A stretch of 64,000 nt of DNA from Methylococcales bacterium (GTDB lineage: Bacteria > Pseudomonadota > Gammaproteobacteria > Methylococcales > Methylomonadaceae). The position numbers and the translations under genes were made by a program. Where the stretch lies: NCBI GenBank assembly GCA_026399095.1, contig JAPLRP010000039.1:1-64000 (forward strand), given 5' to 3'. Positions 45,148 through 53,811 of this stretch are shown piece after piece (the first letter of the stretch is position 1; every line of letters begins with the position of its first letter). The notes beneath the pieces were generated by a model. The model was not told where the DNA came from. It made no database searches and worked only from the letters and a program-made list of their open reading frames with translations.

Positions 45148-46808
45148 GCTACGTCTCCTTTAAGCGGATGCACAGAAATACTGCCACGCCCATCTTCGGT
45201 AATCTCATCATTACTGATTTTAAAGTTACCCAACTTCATGGTCATATAGCGATCAAAATAATCTTTTAAGCCTTTTTCAACCGAAGGATCGAAGTCTGGC
45301 TGCACCACATGAGTCGTACCCCATTTGGTAGAAACCACCTTGCCATCAACCACGACCAATTGGCCGTCTTTAAACACATAATCGGGCTTCTCAAACATTT
45401 TTTGTCTATCGTTATTATCCGTATAAACCGTAATATCTGCCCAATTGCCCGCGCTTAAACCGCCCCGGTCTTTTAAACCAATCAATTTAGCTGCACCCGC
45501 ACGCGTCATAATGGCAATTTCTTGTAGCGTATATTCACGCTCAATAGAGGCCAACGTCGTCATTTTTTGCGCTTCAGGATGAATCGTTGACAACACCTCA
45601 TTACGGAAACTTCTGTCCATTAACAACCGTATCAAATGCGGATAACTGGTAAACGGTGCGCCATTAGGATGATCTGTCGTCAAGAAAATACGCCACGGAT
45701 CATCAACCAGCAAAAAGGTTTCCAATCCAATCGCCCACTGCAGCGCATTAACAAAGTTTTTATCTTTATATTTAAAAGGCACAACACCACAACCTGCGTC
45801 ACACTCAATATCCATGGTGACCCATTTATTGGGGCTGGCAAACTTATGATTGGCATGTTGCCGCATATTATCGCCCGATGCGGTCACTGTTTGACCAAAC
45901 AGAATTTGACCCACATCAATGGTAATATTTTTATTTTTGTTGATCGCTTCAGCAATCTGCGCAGCGCCTGATGAAAATTTAAAATCACCTTCAGTACCGT
46001 AACTATGGAACTGAATATGCGTTAAATGCATCGGCAAACCACCAATACCCTGAATGGTATCCAAGGTCGTTTGCACATTACCAGGCACACCCAAATTACA
46101 ACCATGCACATGCAAAGGATGCGTGACACCAATTTCTTTAACTGCTGTTGCCAGAACTTGCAAAATATCACGCGGTGTTACACCGTAATAACAATTCTGT
46201 TCATCCAGATCCAGCTTGCGCTGATTAAACTTAAACGCATTAATACCACCCGGATTAACCACTTTAACCCCGATAGCTTTAGCCGAATGCATCGTCCACG
46301 CGACATAATCATTAATGGCTTTTTGATCTTTTTTGGCGGTTAACATACGCAGCAAATAATCATCACTGCCCAACATCACATAACCGCCTTTATCCAGAAT
46401 CGGAATATCAGCCATTTCCATGTGAGCCTGACGGGCATTAACCGGCAACATAGCCGGTTCAAATCCGGCGGTATAGCCCATTTCGGCATAACGATAGCCC
46501 GTTACAAATGTACTGGGCATGGCATGTCCACAACCGGAACGGGTAATATCACTACGATGAACAGGATCATTCCTATGCTCTTCCGGCAACAACGTTCTGG
46601 CAATATTCCCTTTACCGCCACCAATATGCGTGTGCATATCAATCGCGCCAGACATCACTACCTTGCCTTTTAAATCGTATTCTTTATCAACGACTGCTTC
46701 AGTCGGCTTTGCAACGATACGTCCGTCCTGAATATAAATATCTTGCAGCTTGCCATCAACCCCGCTGGCAGGATCATAGACAGTACCACCTGTTAACTTT
46801 ATCAACAT
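45144..46808 (-). CDS. fhcA: Formyltransferase/hydrolase complex subunit A (hydrolase)
   Basis: A 554-residue amidohydrolase-family subunit, homologous to FwdA. Metal-binding HxH is in GAIDMHTHIGG, with further His in HPLHVHGCNLG and LTHIQFHSYG, and the Asp in FLTTDHPNGAP. It hydrolyses the formyl-cofactor to formate. The ends overlap fhcB (single base) and fhcD (four bases). Length and motifs match FhcA of Methylobacterium and methanotrophs. Confidence 0.96.
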   Translation of the reverse strand: MLIKLTGGTVYDPASGVDGKLQDIYIQDGRIVAKPTEAVVDKEYDLKGKVVMSGAIDMHTHIGGGKGNIARTLLPEEHRNDPVHRSDITRSGCGHAMPSTFVTGYRYAEMGYTAGFEPAMLPVNARQAHMEMADIPILDKGGYVMLGSDDYLLRMLTAKKDQKAINDYVAWTMHSAKAIGVKVVNPGGINAFKFNQRKLDLDEQNCYYGVTPRDILQVLATAVKEIGVTHPLHVHGCNLGVPGNVQTTLDTIQGIGGLPMHLTHIQFHSYGTEGDFKFSSGAAQIAEAINKNKNITIDVGQILFGQTVTASGDNMRQHANHKFASPNKWVTMDIECDAGCGVVPFKYKDKNFVNALQWAIGLETFLLVDDPWRIFLTTDHPNGAPFTSYPHLIRLLMDRSFRNEVLSTIHPEAQKMTTLASIEREYTLQEIAIMTRAGAAKLIGLKDRGGLSAGNWADITVYTDNNDRQKMFEKPDYVFKDGQLVVVDGKVVSTKWGTTHVVQPDFDPSVEKGLKDYFDRYMTMKLGNFKISNDEITEDGRGSISVHPLKGDVA

Positions 46809-48076
46809 TATTTTACCTGCAAAGCTTGTTCAATGGCGTTCAGTACCTCAGCAGTACTGGGCAAACCGGAATCGCGTAATTTTTTTAATCGAATGGCAAC
46901 CACGTTATCCATACGATAGGCATGGCCGGCATGATCAATACCCGGTGTACCGACGGGAATAAACACAGCCGGTTCTTTTGCAAACGTCATGCCCGAACGA
47001 CCCACCACAATAGTCGGTAAAGTCGTTTCCGGTGGTACCGCGTTCACATTAAACGCCTGAACCCAAACTAAGGCATCGGCTTCTCCACTCGCCAGCAAAA
47101 CACTCGTCTCGTTTAAAAAAGGATCATACTCTGGATAGCCTCTTGAAAAACGGGTACGCGCCGGATAACCGGTCGTCCAGCCACACACCTGATTAGCGGT
47201 TTGATCACCTTCTTTACCCGCCAACGGCAAGCCGGAACAACGCGTATTGAGATCATTAATATCTTTGATCATTTCAGAAAGTTTCTGCACGGTCAACTCG
47301 GCATGGGCAAAAGCCAAAGCACCCGCTGCCCAAGTCACTACCCCGTATTTGGCCGCTTTAAATTGATCAGCAAGCACTTGTAAATCGGCTACTGCAAGAC
47401 CGCAAACCGAAGTAGCGCGTATTTGCTGATCTTTAACTAAGGCCCGCAATACCGCAAGCACTTCCGGTAAATCATCCGTCGCGCATTCCATCACTTGTGC
47501 TTTTTGACCATTGGGAGACTTTGACGCCTCACCGCTAGGCGCTTTACCCAAATAAATAACGCTACGTTGACGGGTATCTTCCACAAACATGGCTTCTTTA
47601 TTCCACACGTAACGCTCAAAAAAGCGCGGTGCGAAGCTTTCCAAATCAGTACCGACAACCAATAACAAATCACAGCGATTTTTTACTTCCGCCAGCGTGG
47701 TATTCATCCACCCAGAATCTTGCAGTGCCAAAAAGTTATTACGGGCACCCGTAAAATTCATATTATCGACCACCGCACCGCAACGATCAGCCAAAGCCAA
47801 CAAGCCCCGCATCCCGTTAACATCGGTTGCACAGCCACCAATCAAGGGCAACTTGGTATCTATTAACAGTTCTGCCGCTTTGGCAACAGCCACTTCAAGA
47901 CTCACGTCCTTGCCATCCACCCGAGCACTGGTATCAGTAATTGGCTGTTCAAAGGCCGGCGTATTAACCGCACAACCATTTTCAATTACTTTCAGCAATA
48001 TACCATCAACCCTGATGGTCAGATCATCCGTGCCAATACCGCAAAAAGGACTCGGTACTTCAGTTATCTCAATCAT
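46808..48076 (-). CDS. fhcB: Formyltransferase/hydrolase complex subunit B
   Basis: A 422-residue homologue of the molybdopterin/tungstopterin subunit FwdB. The N-terminal iron-sulfur motif of archaeal FwdB (CPFCGxxC) is degenerate here: SPFCGIGTDD keeps one Cys. This is the known state of bacterial FhcB, where the redox centre is lost and the complex is a hydrolase, not a dehydrogenase. It is the first gene of the fhcBADC operon, with a good ribosome site (AAAGGACAG) and a palindrome (48161-48175) upstream that could be a regulatory site. Confidence 0.95.
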   Translation of the reverse strand: MIEITEVPSPFCGIGTDDLTIRVDGILLKVIENGCAVNTPAFEQPITDTSARVDGKDVSLEVAVAKAAELLIDTKLPLIGGCATDVNGMRGLLALADRCGAVVDNMNFTGARNNFLALQDSGWMNTTLAEVKNRCDLLLVVGTDLESFAPRFFERYVWNKEAMFVEDTRQRSVIYLGKAPSGEASKSPNGQKAQVMECATDDLPEVLAVLRALVKDQQIRATSVCGLAVADLQVLADQFKAAKYGVVTWAAGALAFAHAELTVQKLSEMIKDINDLNTRCSGLPLAGKEGDQTANQVCGWTTGYPARTRFSRGYPEYDPFLNETSVLLASGEADALVWVQAFNVNAVPPETTLPTIVVGRSGMTFAKEPAVFIPVGTPGIDHAGHAYRMDNVVAIRLKKLRDSGLPSTAEVLNAIEQALQVK

Positions 48077-48160
48077 TCAGCTGTCCTTTAATATAATTAA
48101 CTCATTCAACAGGCCGTTGTCTGTATGCCAGATGCCCTTGATGTTGTTGCGGTATTCTAA

Positions 48161-48175
48161 CCTTAATTGTTAAGG
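48161..48175. promoter_or_regulatory. Palindrome upstream of fhcB
   Basis: CCTTAA-TTG-TTAAGG is a perfect short inverted repeat about 85 bases upstream of the fhcB start. It could be an operator or part of a leader hairpin. No regulator is known to me for this site. Confidence 0.3.
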
Positions 48176-48267
48176 CTGTCTCGATAATCCAAGCCTCTAT
48201 TCCTTATAATTGGCTTTGTAAATTTCTTGCAAAGATCAGCACTTTTTACAATAGCGCGCAGGCTTGG

Positions 48268-48723
48268 CTAAAGAAAATCTCTCAGTCTTTTTTTACTGAG
48301 TTCATAAGAAATAATGGCGGGGATATAAAACGTAATATCTGCGGTTACTTTTGCCAAAAAAGTGCCCCAAGGTAAGCTATTCAATAAAATTGGCAAGTAA
48401 TACATCAGAAAAGGCCGTATTAACAAAGTATCAAAAACCTCGGCAATACCAAACTCCACACCTAACGCTCTTATGTTTTTAAAGAATACATGAAACGTAT
48501 AGGTTTGCTGATTTAGTAAACAGTGTTTTCTGGTCGCTAACATATCCGTTAACAAGATACAGCCAAAGTAAGCCGTATTACCGATTACTGTCGCAACAAG
48601 CGCCGTCGTTAGTTTATTTTCAGTGTAGCCAAAAGCTAGCTCAGCAGAAACCACCGTTAAAATCATCGAGATTATTTCAGCCGGTAGATAGCGCTTAAGC
48701 CACTCATTAATTTTATGTTTCAT
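48268..48723 (-). CDS. Hypothetical membrane protein
   Basis: A 151-residue protein with three or four hydrophobic helices: EIISMILTVVSAELAFGY, ALVATVIGNTAYFGCILLTD and two near the C-terminus (PFLMYYLPILLNSLPWG, ADITFYIPAIISYEL). It has no signal sequence, lipobox or enzymatic motif. It is monocistronic on the minus strand, upstream of fhcB by about 190 bases. The family is not recognised; the design resembles small conserved inner-membrane proteins of unknown role. Confidence 0.6.
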   Translation of the reverse strand: MKHKINEWLKRYLPAEIISMILTVVSAELAFGYTENKLTTALVATVIGNTAYFGCILLTDMLATRKHCLLNQQTYTFHVFFKNIRALGVEFGIAEVFDTLLIRPFLMYYLPILLNSLPWGTFLAKVTADITFYIPAIISYELSKKRLRDFL

Positions 48724-49137
48724 TGGCGCTTAGGCATCAAACTTGATTGATCAGAACTGCTTATTATACGCGCCACTTACGCTAGCTTGGTGTTAGTACC
48801 AAGACCTCTTTTGTAAACATTTCCATAAACTTGGGATTTAATCGATCAGATAAATAAGTATAGAAAGAGCATGCAAACTGCAAACTGCAAACTGCAAACT
48901 GCAAACTGCAAACTGCAAACTGCAAACTGCAAACAAACTGCAAAATTATATTTAAAATTAAAGAATAGGATGGTATTTTAATATCGTATTAATGTTGAAG
49001 AAATATGAATACATATTCTTGAAATCTCATTGTCTGGATAGATATCCACTCATACAGACACAAGTTACTGAACTGATTCCCAGTAACTTTAGTCATTTGG
49101 CTTTGGCTGATTGAATCGATAACAAAATTAAAATTAT
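48724..49137. other. Intergenic region with 7-bp tandem array
   Basis: About 410 bp between divergent genes. It holds the nine-copy TGCAAAC array (48872-48934) and a remaining A+T-rich region to the sensor kinase start, where no strong promoter match is obvious. Confidence 0.5.
48872..48934. repeat. Nine perfect tandem copies of a 7-bp unit (TGCAAAC)
   Basis: Exactly 63 bp consist of nine uninterrupted TGCAAAC units, followed by a degenerate tail (AAACTGCAAAA). The array lies about 200 bp upstream of the hybrid histidine kinase. A 7-bp unit is not a multiple of three and the array is non-coding. Perfect short tandem repeats are prone to slippage, so copy number may vary between strains and alter promoter spacing. 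Confidence 0.9.
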
Positions 49138-51906
49138 ATGCAAGCGCTCATTGATTTATTTAGCTATAAAGACCTCATTCCTCATGGCTATTGCCTGGCG
49201 TGGAGTCCACTGCTTCTTTGGCTAACTGTCATCTCGGATCTATTAATCACACTGGCCTATTATTCCATCCCCTTCACTATTCTCTATTTCTTATATCAGC
49301 GTAAAGAATCGCACTATAATTGGATTGGCGTTTTATTTGCGACCTTTATACTCGCCTGCGGTACCACACATTTACTCTCTACCATTACCATTTGGATACC
49401 TTTATATTGGCTGGATGGTTTCCTTAAGGCTTTTACCGCTTTAATTTCAGTGGCTACCGCCTTATCGATGCTTTGGGTTGTTCCCCGCGTACTGTCTTTA
49501 CCTACTCAATCTCAATTAGAAGGAGAGATACAACAAAGACAATATGCCGAAAATAACCTACTCAATTCTAGCAATACATTCAATAAAATTGCCAGTCGAG
49601 TACCAGGAATGGTCTACCAATTTTATTTAAGCTCGGATGGTAAAGCCGCATTTCCTTTTGTGAGCGAAGGTATTTATGAGTTATTTAGAGTTAAACCGGA
49701 GGAAGTCCGCGAAGATGCTTCACAAATATTTGCCCTTATTCATCCGGAAGATTTTGATGGCTTTGTTGCATCTATCGAGATGGCCGTCAATAACTTGGCG
49801 CCTTGGTTTTATGAATTCCGAGTCAAACATAATGACGGCACTATAAACTGGCTATCAGGAAACTCACTGCCAGATCAAGACGATTTTGGAGTCTGGTACT
49901 GGTATGGCTTTATGTCAGACATTACTGTACGAAAACAGTTAGGCGAGAACTTACGTATTAGCGAAAACATAAAGCATGCGATACTGGAATCCAGTCCGGA
50001 CGCCATATTTTCGGTAGATAATGATGGTTTGATTAAAAATTATAATCCCTCAACCTTATCAATCTTTGGCTATACACATCAAGACATACACGAGAAAAAC
50101 TGGATTGATCTATTTATAGCTGAACCCTTCCGTGATAATGATCTGATTAATCATTCAAAATATACCGAAAGCTCGCAAGACAGTGTGGTAAATTCACGAA
50201 TTGAGTTAATGGGCTGTCGTGATGACGAAGAGTTTCCAATAGAAATAAGTATTACGCCAATCAGAATAGGATCGCTAAACTTTTTTTCTGTTTTTATACG
50301 AGATATCAGCGAACGCAAAAACTCAGAAGCAGTTTTGCGCGAGGGACAACAACAGGCAGAACAGGCCAATCTCGTTAAATCGCAATTTCTGGCGATGATG
50401 AGTCATGAAATACGCACCCCGCTTAATGCGGTTTTAGGGATGCAGGAGTTATTAACCAACACACCGCTTAATCATATCCAAACTGATTACATGCAAATAG
50501 CAAGCCAAGCCGGTAAAAACATGCTGGCTATTGTTAACGATATCTTGGACTTTACCAAAGTAGAGGCTGGCAAGCTCGAATTGGAGCAAATTCCCTTTGA
50601 TGTGATTGAGATAACGCAGAACTGTGTCGAATTAATGACGCTTACCGCCAAAGCAAAGGATTTGTCATTGATTACCGTTATTGTCCCGGAACTTAATGTC
50701 TGGATTAGCGGCGACCCTTTGCGCTATCACCAAGTACTCATTAATTTGCTAAGTAATGCCATCAAGTTTACCAACACCGGTAGTGTAACCATTAAACTGT
50801 CAGCCCAGCCAAACCTGGAAGATAGCTGTGTGTTATTGGTGGAAGTGATCGATACTGGTATTGGTATTCCTTTAACTTCTCAAGCCGGCTTGTTCGAAAT
50901 CTTTGTTCAGGTCGATCCTTCGGATAGCCGTAAATACGGCGGCAGTGGTTTGGGACTGGCCATTTCCAAACGATTAGTGATGTTATGGGAGGGCCATATT
51001 GGCGTAGAAAGTACGCCGAATATCGGCAGTCGCTTTTGGTTTACGGTAGGATCAAAGGCAACTGCGCTTGCTCAGGAAATAACGCCTACTTTTCTACCGG
51101 CTGATGAAAGTACGTCAAGTCCTATTGTTGCCAACATCTTAGTCGTTGATGATAGCGCGATTAACCAAGCGGTACTGACCTACATGTTGCGCGACGCCGG
51201 CCATCACGTTGATCTTGCAAATTCCGGGAACCTAGGCATAGCCGCAGTAAAGAAAAAGAACTATGACATTATTTTAATGGATGTATCCATGCCGGATATG
51301 AGTGGCATGGAGGCCACGACAATCATTCGTCAATTGGGCGGTGCGGCAGCATTGGTCCCCATCATTGCGATAACTGCTCATGCCTTGGCCGGCTATCAGG
51401 CGTTATGTTTGGCGGCTGGCATGAACGGCTATGCGACCAAACCGATTAGTCAGAAAGACTTGCTGGCTGTCGTGGCGACTTGGTGTGACAAAACAATAAC
51501 TCGTGATGCTCCCGCCTTAAGCGCTTTAATTGAGGACAGTTCTGTTCAGTCAGTTTACGAACCAGTCAAGCAAGCGGTAATATTGGATCAAGCCGCGCTT
51601 GATGCGCTCACTAGCCTACTTGGTCAGGAGGCGTTTAATGATTTATTGCAAATCTATCTCACAGAACTCAATACGCGCTGTGATGCCATCAAGCAAGCGA
51701 TTATTCAGCAGGATTTAGTCATCATCTGCCGAGAAGCTCATGCCATCAAAGGCAGTTCAGCAAGTTTTGGCGCGACAGCATTAAATGCAATCGCTAAAGA
51801 CTTAGAAGTCTGTGGTTATAACGATGATTTACCTCAAGCCTTGATTTTGGCAGAGCAATTATTGCCCTGTGCAGCAGCCACCTTGGCGGCTATGTCCAGT
51901 ATCTAA
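49138..51906 (+). CDS. Hybrid histidine kinase with ethylene-receptor-like membrane domain
   Basis: A 922-residue sensor. The first ~115 residues form a three-helix membrane domain like the ethylene-binding domain of plant ETR1: Asp34, Tyr41, Pro45, Ile71, Cys74 and His78 all match ETR1 residues with the same offset (ISDLLITLAYYSIP; FILACGTTHL). Cys and His bind copper in ETR1. Then come two PAS domains (~150-265, ~275-395), a HisKA domain with His423 (MMSHEIRTPLNAVLG), HATPase (DTGIGIPL, GGSGLGLAISKR), a receiver with Asp715 (IILMDVSMPDMSG) and a C-terminal HPt with His868 (REAHAIKGSSASFG). It could pass phosphate to an unlinked regulator. Ethylene as ligand is inferred from the copper-site residues only. 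Confidence 0.9.
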   Translation: MQALIDLFSYKDLIPHGYCLAWSPLLLWLTVISDLLITLAYYSIPFTILYFLYQRKESHYNWIGVLFATFILACGTTHLLSTITIWIPLYWLDGFLKAFTALISVATALSMLWVVPRVLSLPTQSQLEGEIQQRQYAENNLLNSSNTFNKIASRVPGMVYQFYLSSDGKAAFPFVSEGIYELFRVKPEEVREDASQIFALIHPEDFDGFVASIEMAVNNLAPWFYEFRVKHNDGTINWLSGNSLPDQDDFGVWYWYGFMSDITVRKQLGENLRISENIKHAILESSPDAIFSVDNDGLIKNYNPSTLSIFGYTHQDIHEKNWIDLFIAEPFRDNDLINHSKYTESSQDSVVNSRIELMGCRDDEEFPIEISITPIRIGSLNFFSVFIRDISERKNSEAVLREGQQQAEQANLVKSQFLAMMSHEIRTPLNAVLGMQELLTNTPLNHIQTDYMQIASQAGKNMLAIVNDILDFTKVEAGKLELEQIPFDVIEITQNCVELMTLTAKAKDLSLITVIVPELNVWISGDPLRYHQVLINLLSNAIKFTNTGSVTIKLSAQPNLEDSCVLLVEVIDTGIGIPLTSQAGLFEIFVQVDPSDSRKYGGSGLGLAISKRLVMLWEGHIGVESTPNIGSRFWFTVGSKATALAQEITPTFLPADESTSSPIVANILVVDDSAINQAVLTYMLRDAGHHVDLANSGNLGIAAVKKKNYDIILMDVSMPDMSGMEATTIIRQLGGAAALVPIIAITAHALAGYQALCLAAGMNGYATKPISQKDLLAVVATWCDKTITRDAPALSALIEDSSVQSVYEPVKQAVILDQAALDALTSLLGQEAFNDLLQIYLTELNTRCDAIKQAIIQQDLVIICREAHAIKGSSASFGATALNAIAKDLEVCGYNDDLPQALILAEQLLPCAAATLAAMSSI

Positions 51907-51910
51907 ACAT

Positions 51911-52276
51911 CTATAACCCAAACTCGTATAGTAGCTTGATTGAAACATAAATAACCAAGCCCATTGCAAAGATATACGTGCAATAAAGTACCGGCTGGGC
52001 AATAAATGCTTTTAAGAAAGTCTGCTGCAAGCCCTCTTGTTTTAATTGCTTATACGTCTCACGCGAACTGATAGCTCGCTGTTGTTGATAAGCATTTATC
52101 AACGCTCTGGCCTTTTCAACATCATCAGCCTGTCTAAGCCATATCCCGGGCATAGACATCCCCCAATTACCGGCCGTCGTTTCATAAAAATCAATCACTT
52201 GTTCAGTCAGTAGCTCGCGTACCTCATCGGCTTCATCTTCTGGCACACCGCGTAAAGGAAATAATAATAAACTCAT
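51911..52276 (-). CDS. DUF6164-like small membrane protein
   Basis: A 121-residue protein. The N-terminal half is a soluble ferredoxin-like fold (LLLFPLRGVPEDEADEVREL, DFYETTAGNWGMSMPGIWL), and the C-terminus has one membrane helix (PVLYCTYIFAMGLVIYVSIK). The first segment is typical of a family I know as DUF6164, found beside varied genes in Proteobacteria, role unknown. It converges on the hybrid kinase gene with a four-base gap and no terminator between. Function is open. Confidence 0.65.
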   Translation of the reverse strand: MSLLLFPLRGVPEDEADEVRELLTEQVIDFYETTAGNWGMSMPGIWLRQADDVEKARALINAYQQQRAISSRETYKQLKQEGLQQTFLKAFIAQPVLYCTYIFAMGLVIYVSIKLLYEFGL

Positions 52277-53074
52277 ATTTGTTAATTCATTAAATGAAAC
52301 AGTTAAGCACTATATTACTATTAAATGTTGGATGGATACCATTTTTGTACCCACGTATAATAGCTTGGCAGCTTAAATGCTTTAGGCGTTGTATTCCTAT
52401 AGTCTTCGTGGGCACAAGAACGGTGCCCACCCCTAACCGCTGCAGCAGGATAAATCACTACCACCACAAATCATAGAGCCGTCTTCCCAGCAGGGAGAGC
52501 GAAGCGAGGGTTTGCCGAGATAAAGTCTACAGGGATGTAATCATCAATAGTACAGAATATTTTTCACTCAACTCCTTGTATTTCTCACTATAGCGAACAC
52601 AACTTTAAGTTGTGCCATGGGTTTAAACATCGTGTTGCATCATTTTAACTGCGGCTTAACGTCCACAGTACATCGTATGCCAGTATTTATCCTCGGCTTA
52701 AGACTTTTTAGCCGCGGTTAAAAATCTGTTTGCCGCAGGCTAAACATGACAAGCAACTTACTATCAATGGCAAGCAACGGCTAATAACTCGCGGTGGTTT
52801 TCCGCAAACTGGCAACCGACTGATAACGAATGGCTATACAACTTGACTATCTTGGCAGGAGACTCCAATTACTATGAGCACTTCGCATTTCTTTCCCACG
52901 ACTGAGCCGGCGCAAATTATACCGAAGTGGTCGGCAAAGACGGCATTATCGTGATGTATTTGGTTGATGTAGGTTGAGCAAAAGCGCAACATTGCCCAAC
53001 CAATCGCTAAATGTAATATCAGGCAAACTCTTTTAGTTTGCTCGATTAATAAGCTATGATGACCGCTTATCACC
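52277..53074. other. Long region without an intact gene; REP-like palindromes and a decayed reading frame
   Basis: Almost 800 bp. It includes a hairpin GTGGGCAC...GTGCCCAC (52408-52430), a bent repeat GGTTGAGC...GCCCAACC near 52975-53002, and a plus-strand frame (about 52790-52977) with internal stops that reads as a protein-like string such as LAGDSNYYEHFAFLS and YTEVVGKDGIIVMYLVDVG. It looks like a decayed gene with repeats; no source family is recognised. Confidence 0.4.
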
Positions 53075-53650
53075 ATGCATCGGCACATGAAAAATACAAT
53101 GGCGACTAACGACCAACAATTGATAGCATCAACCCAAGCCTGGCTAAAATCTTTCGTTATTGAGTACAGTATTTGTCCGTTTGCAAAGCGTGAAGTAGAG
53201 CGCGGCAGTATTCATTTTGTCGCCAGCCATGATACGGATCTGGAAGAATGTCTTGCCAATTTACTGCTGGAATGTGATCGTTTAAATAGCGATGCAGGCA
53301 TTGAAACTACGCTGATTATTTATGATAAGGCTTTTATCTGCTTTGATGATTATCTGGATTTTATTGATCTTGCCGAGGAGTTATTGCGGGTAGAAGACTA
53401 CGAGGGTATTTATCAGTTGGCCAGCTTTCATCCGGATTATTATTTTGAAGGCACCAAACTGGATGATCCGGCTAATTACACCAACCGTTCGCCCTACCCG
53501 ATGTTGCATTTATTACGAGAAGCCAGTCTTGAAAAAGCCATTGATGCTTACCCGGATCCTGAGGCTATTCCGGAAAGAAATATTACCTTATTACGTGAAC
53601 TGGGACTTGCCAAAGTAAAGGCCTTATTGGCTGCGTGCTATCCTTCTTGA
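53075..53650 (+). CDS. DUF1415 family protein
   Basis: A 191-residue soluble protein. The segments TQAWLKSFVIEYSICPFAKR, YQLASFHPDYYFEGTKLDDP and NRSPYPMLHLLREASLEKAI are conserved in DUF1415, a family common in Gammaproteobacteria and without a known reaction. The PFAK cysteine motif (ICPFAK) and the FHPDYYFEG segment are likely functional residues. The start is uncertain: ATGs at 53075, 53087 and 53099 are in frame. It is monocistronic, flanked upstream by a decayed region and downstream by a palindromic repeat. Confidence 0.85.
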   Translation: MHRHMKNTMATNDQQLIASTQAWLKSFVIEYSICPFAKREVERGSIHFVASHDTDLEECLANLLLECDRLNSDAGIETTLIIYDKAFICFDDYLDFIDLAEELLRVEDYEGIYQLASFHPDYYFEGTKLDDPANYTNRSPYPMLHLLREASLEKAIDAYPDPEAIPERNITLLRELGLAKVKALLAACYPS

Positions 53651-53659
53651 AATAAAAAA

Positions 53660-53793
53660 ATATTTGATCCACGAAAAATACAAAAAAACATGAAAAGTTT
53701 TAATAAGAAACATAAGTAGCCGCCCACCTAAATGGTGAGAGGCTGTGAGCTATTATAGACTGAATACTTTCGTATTTTTTGTGGACTAACTGC
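53660..53793 (-). repeat. Palindromic interspersed repeat, copy 1
   Basis: A ~134-bp element that begins with TTGATCCACGAAAAATAC and ends with GTATTTTTTGTGGACTAACTGC; the ends form an imperfect inverted repeat (TCCACGAAAA with its complement). Read in reverse complement it matches the element at 54989-55116 at both ends, so the two copies are in opposite orientation. The centre is less conserved. It is non-coding, REP- or MITE-like. Confidence 0.65.
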
Positions 53794-53811
53794 GGATTTT
53801 AGGTTGAATGG

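Noticed and set aside
48872-48934. CRISPR-like array
   Set aside because: The units are 7 bp with no spacers, so it is a simple tandem repeat.
52294-52476. Small plus-strand ORF in the gene-free stretch
   Set aside because: It has no ribosome site, runs through a REP-like hairpin and has no recognisable features.
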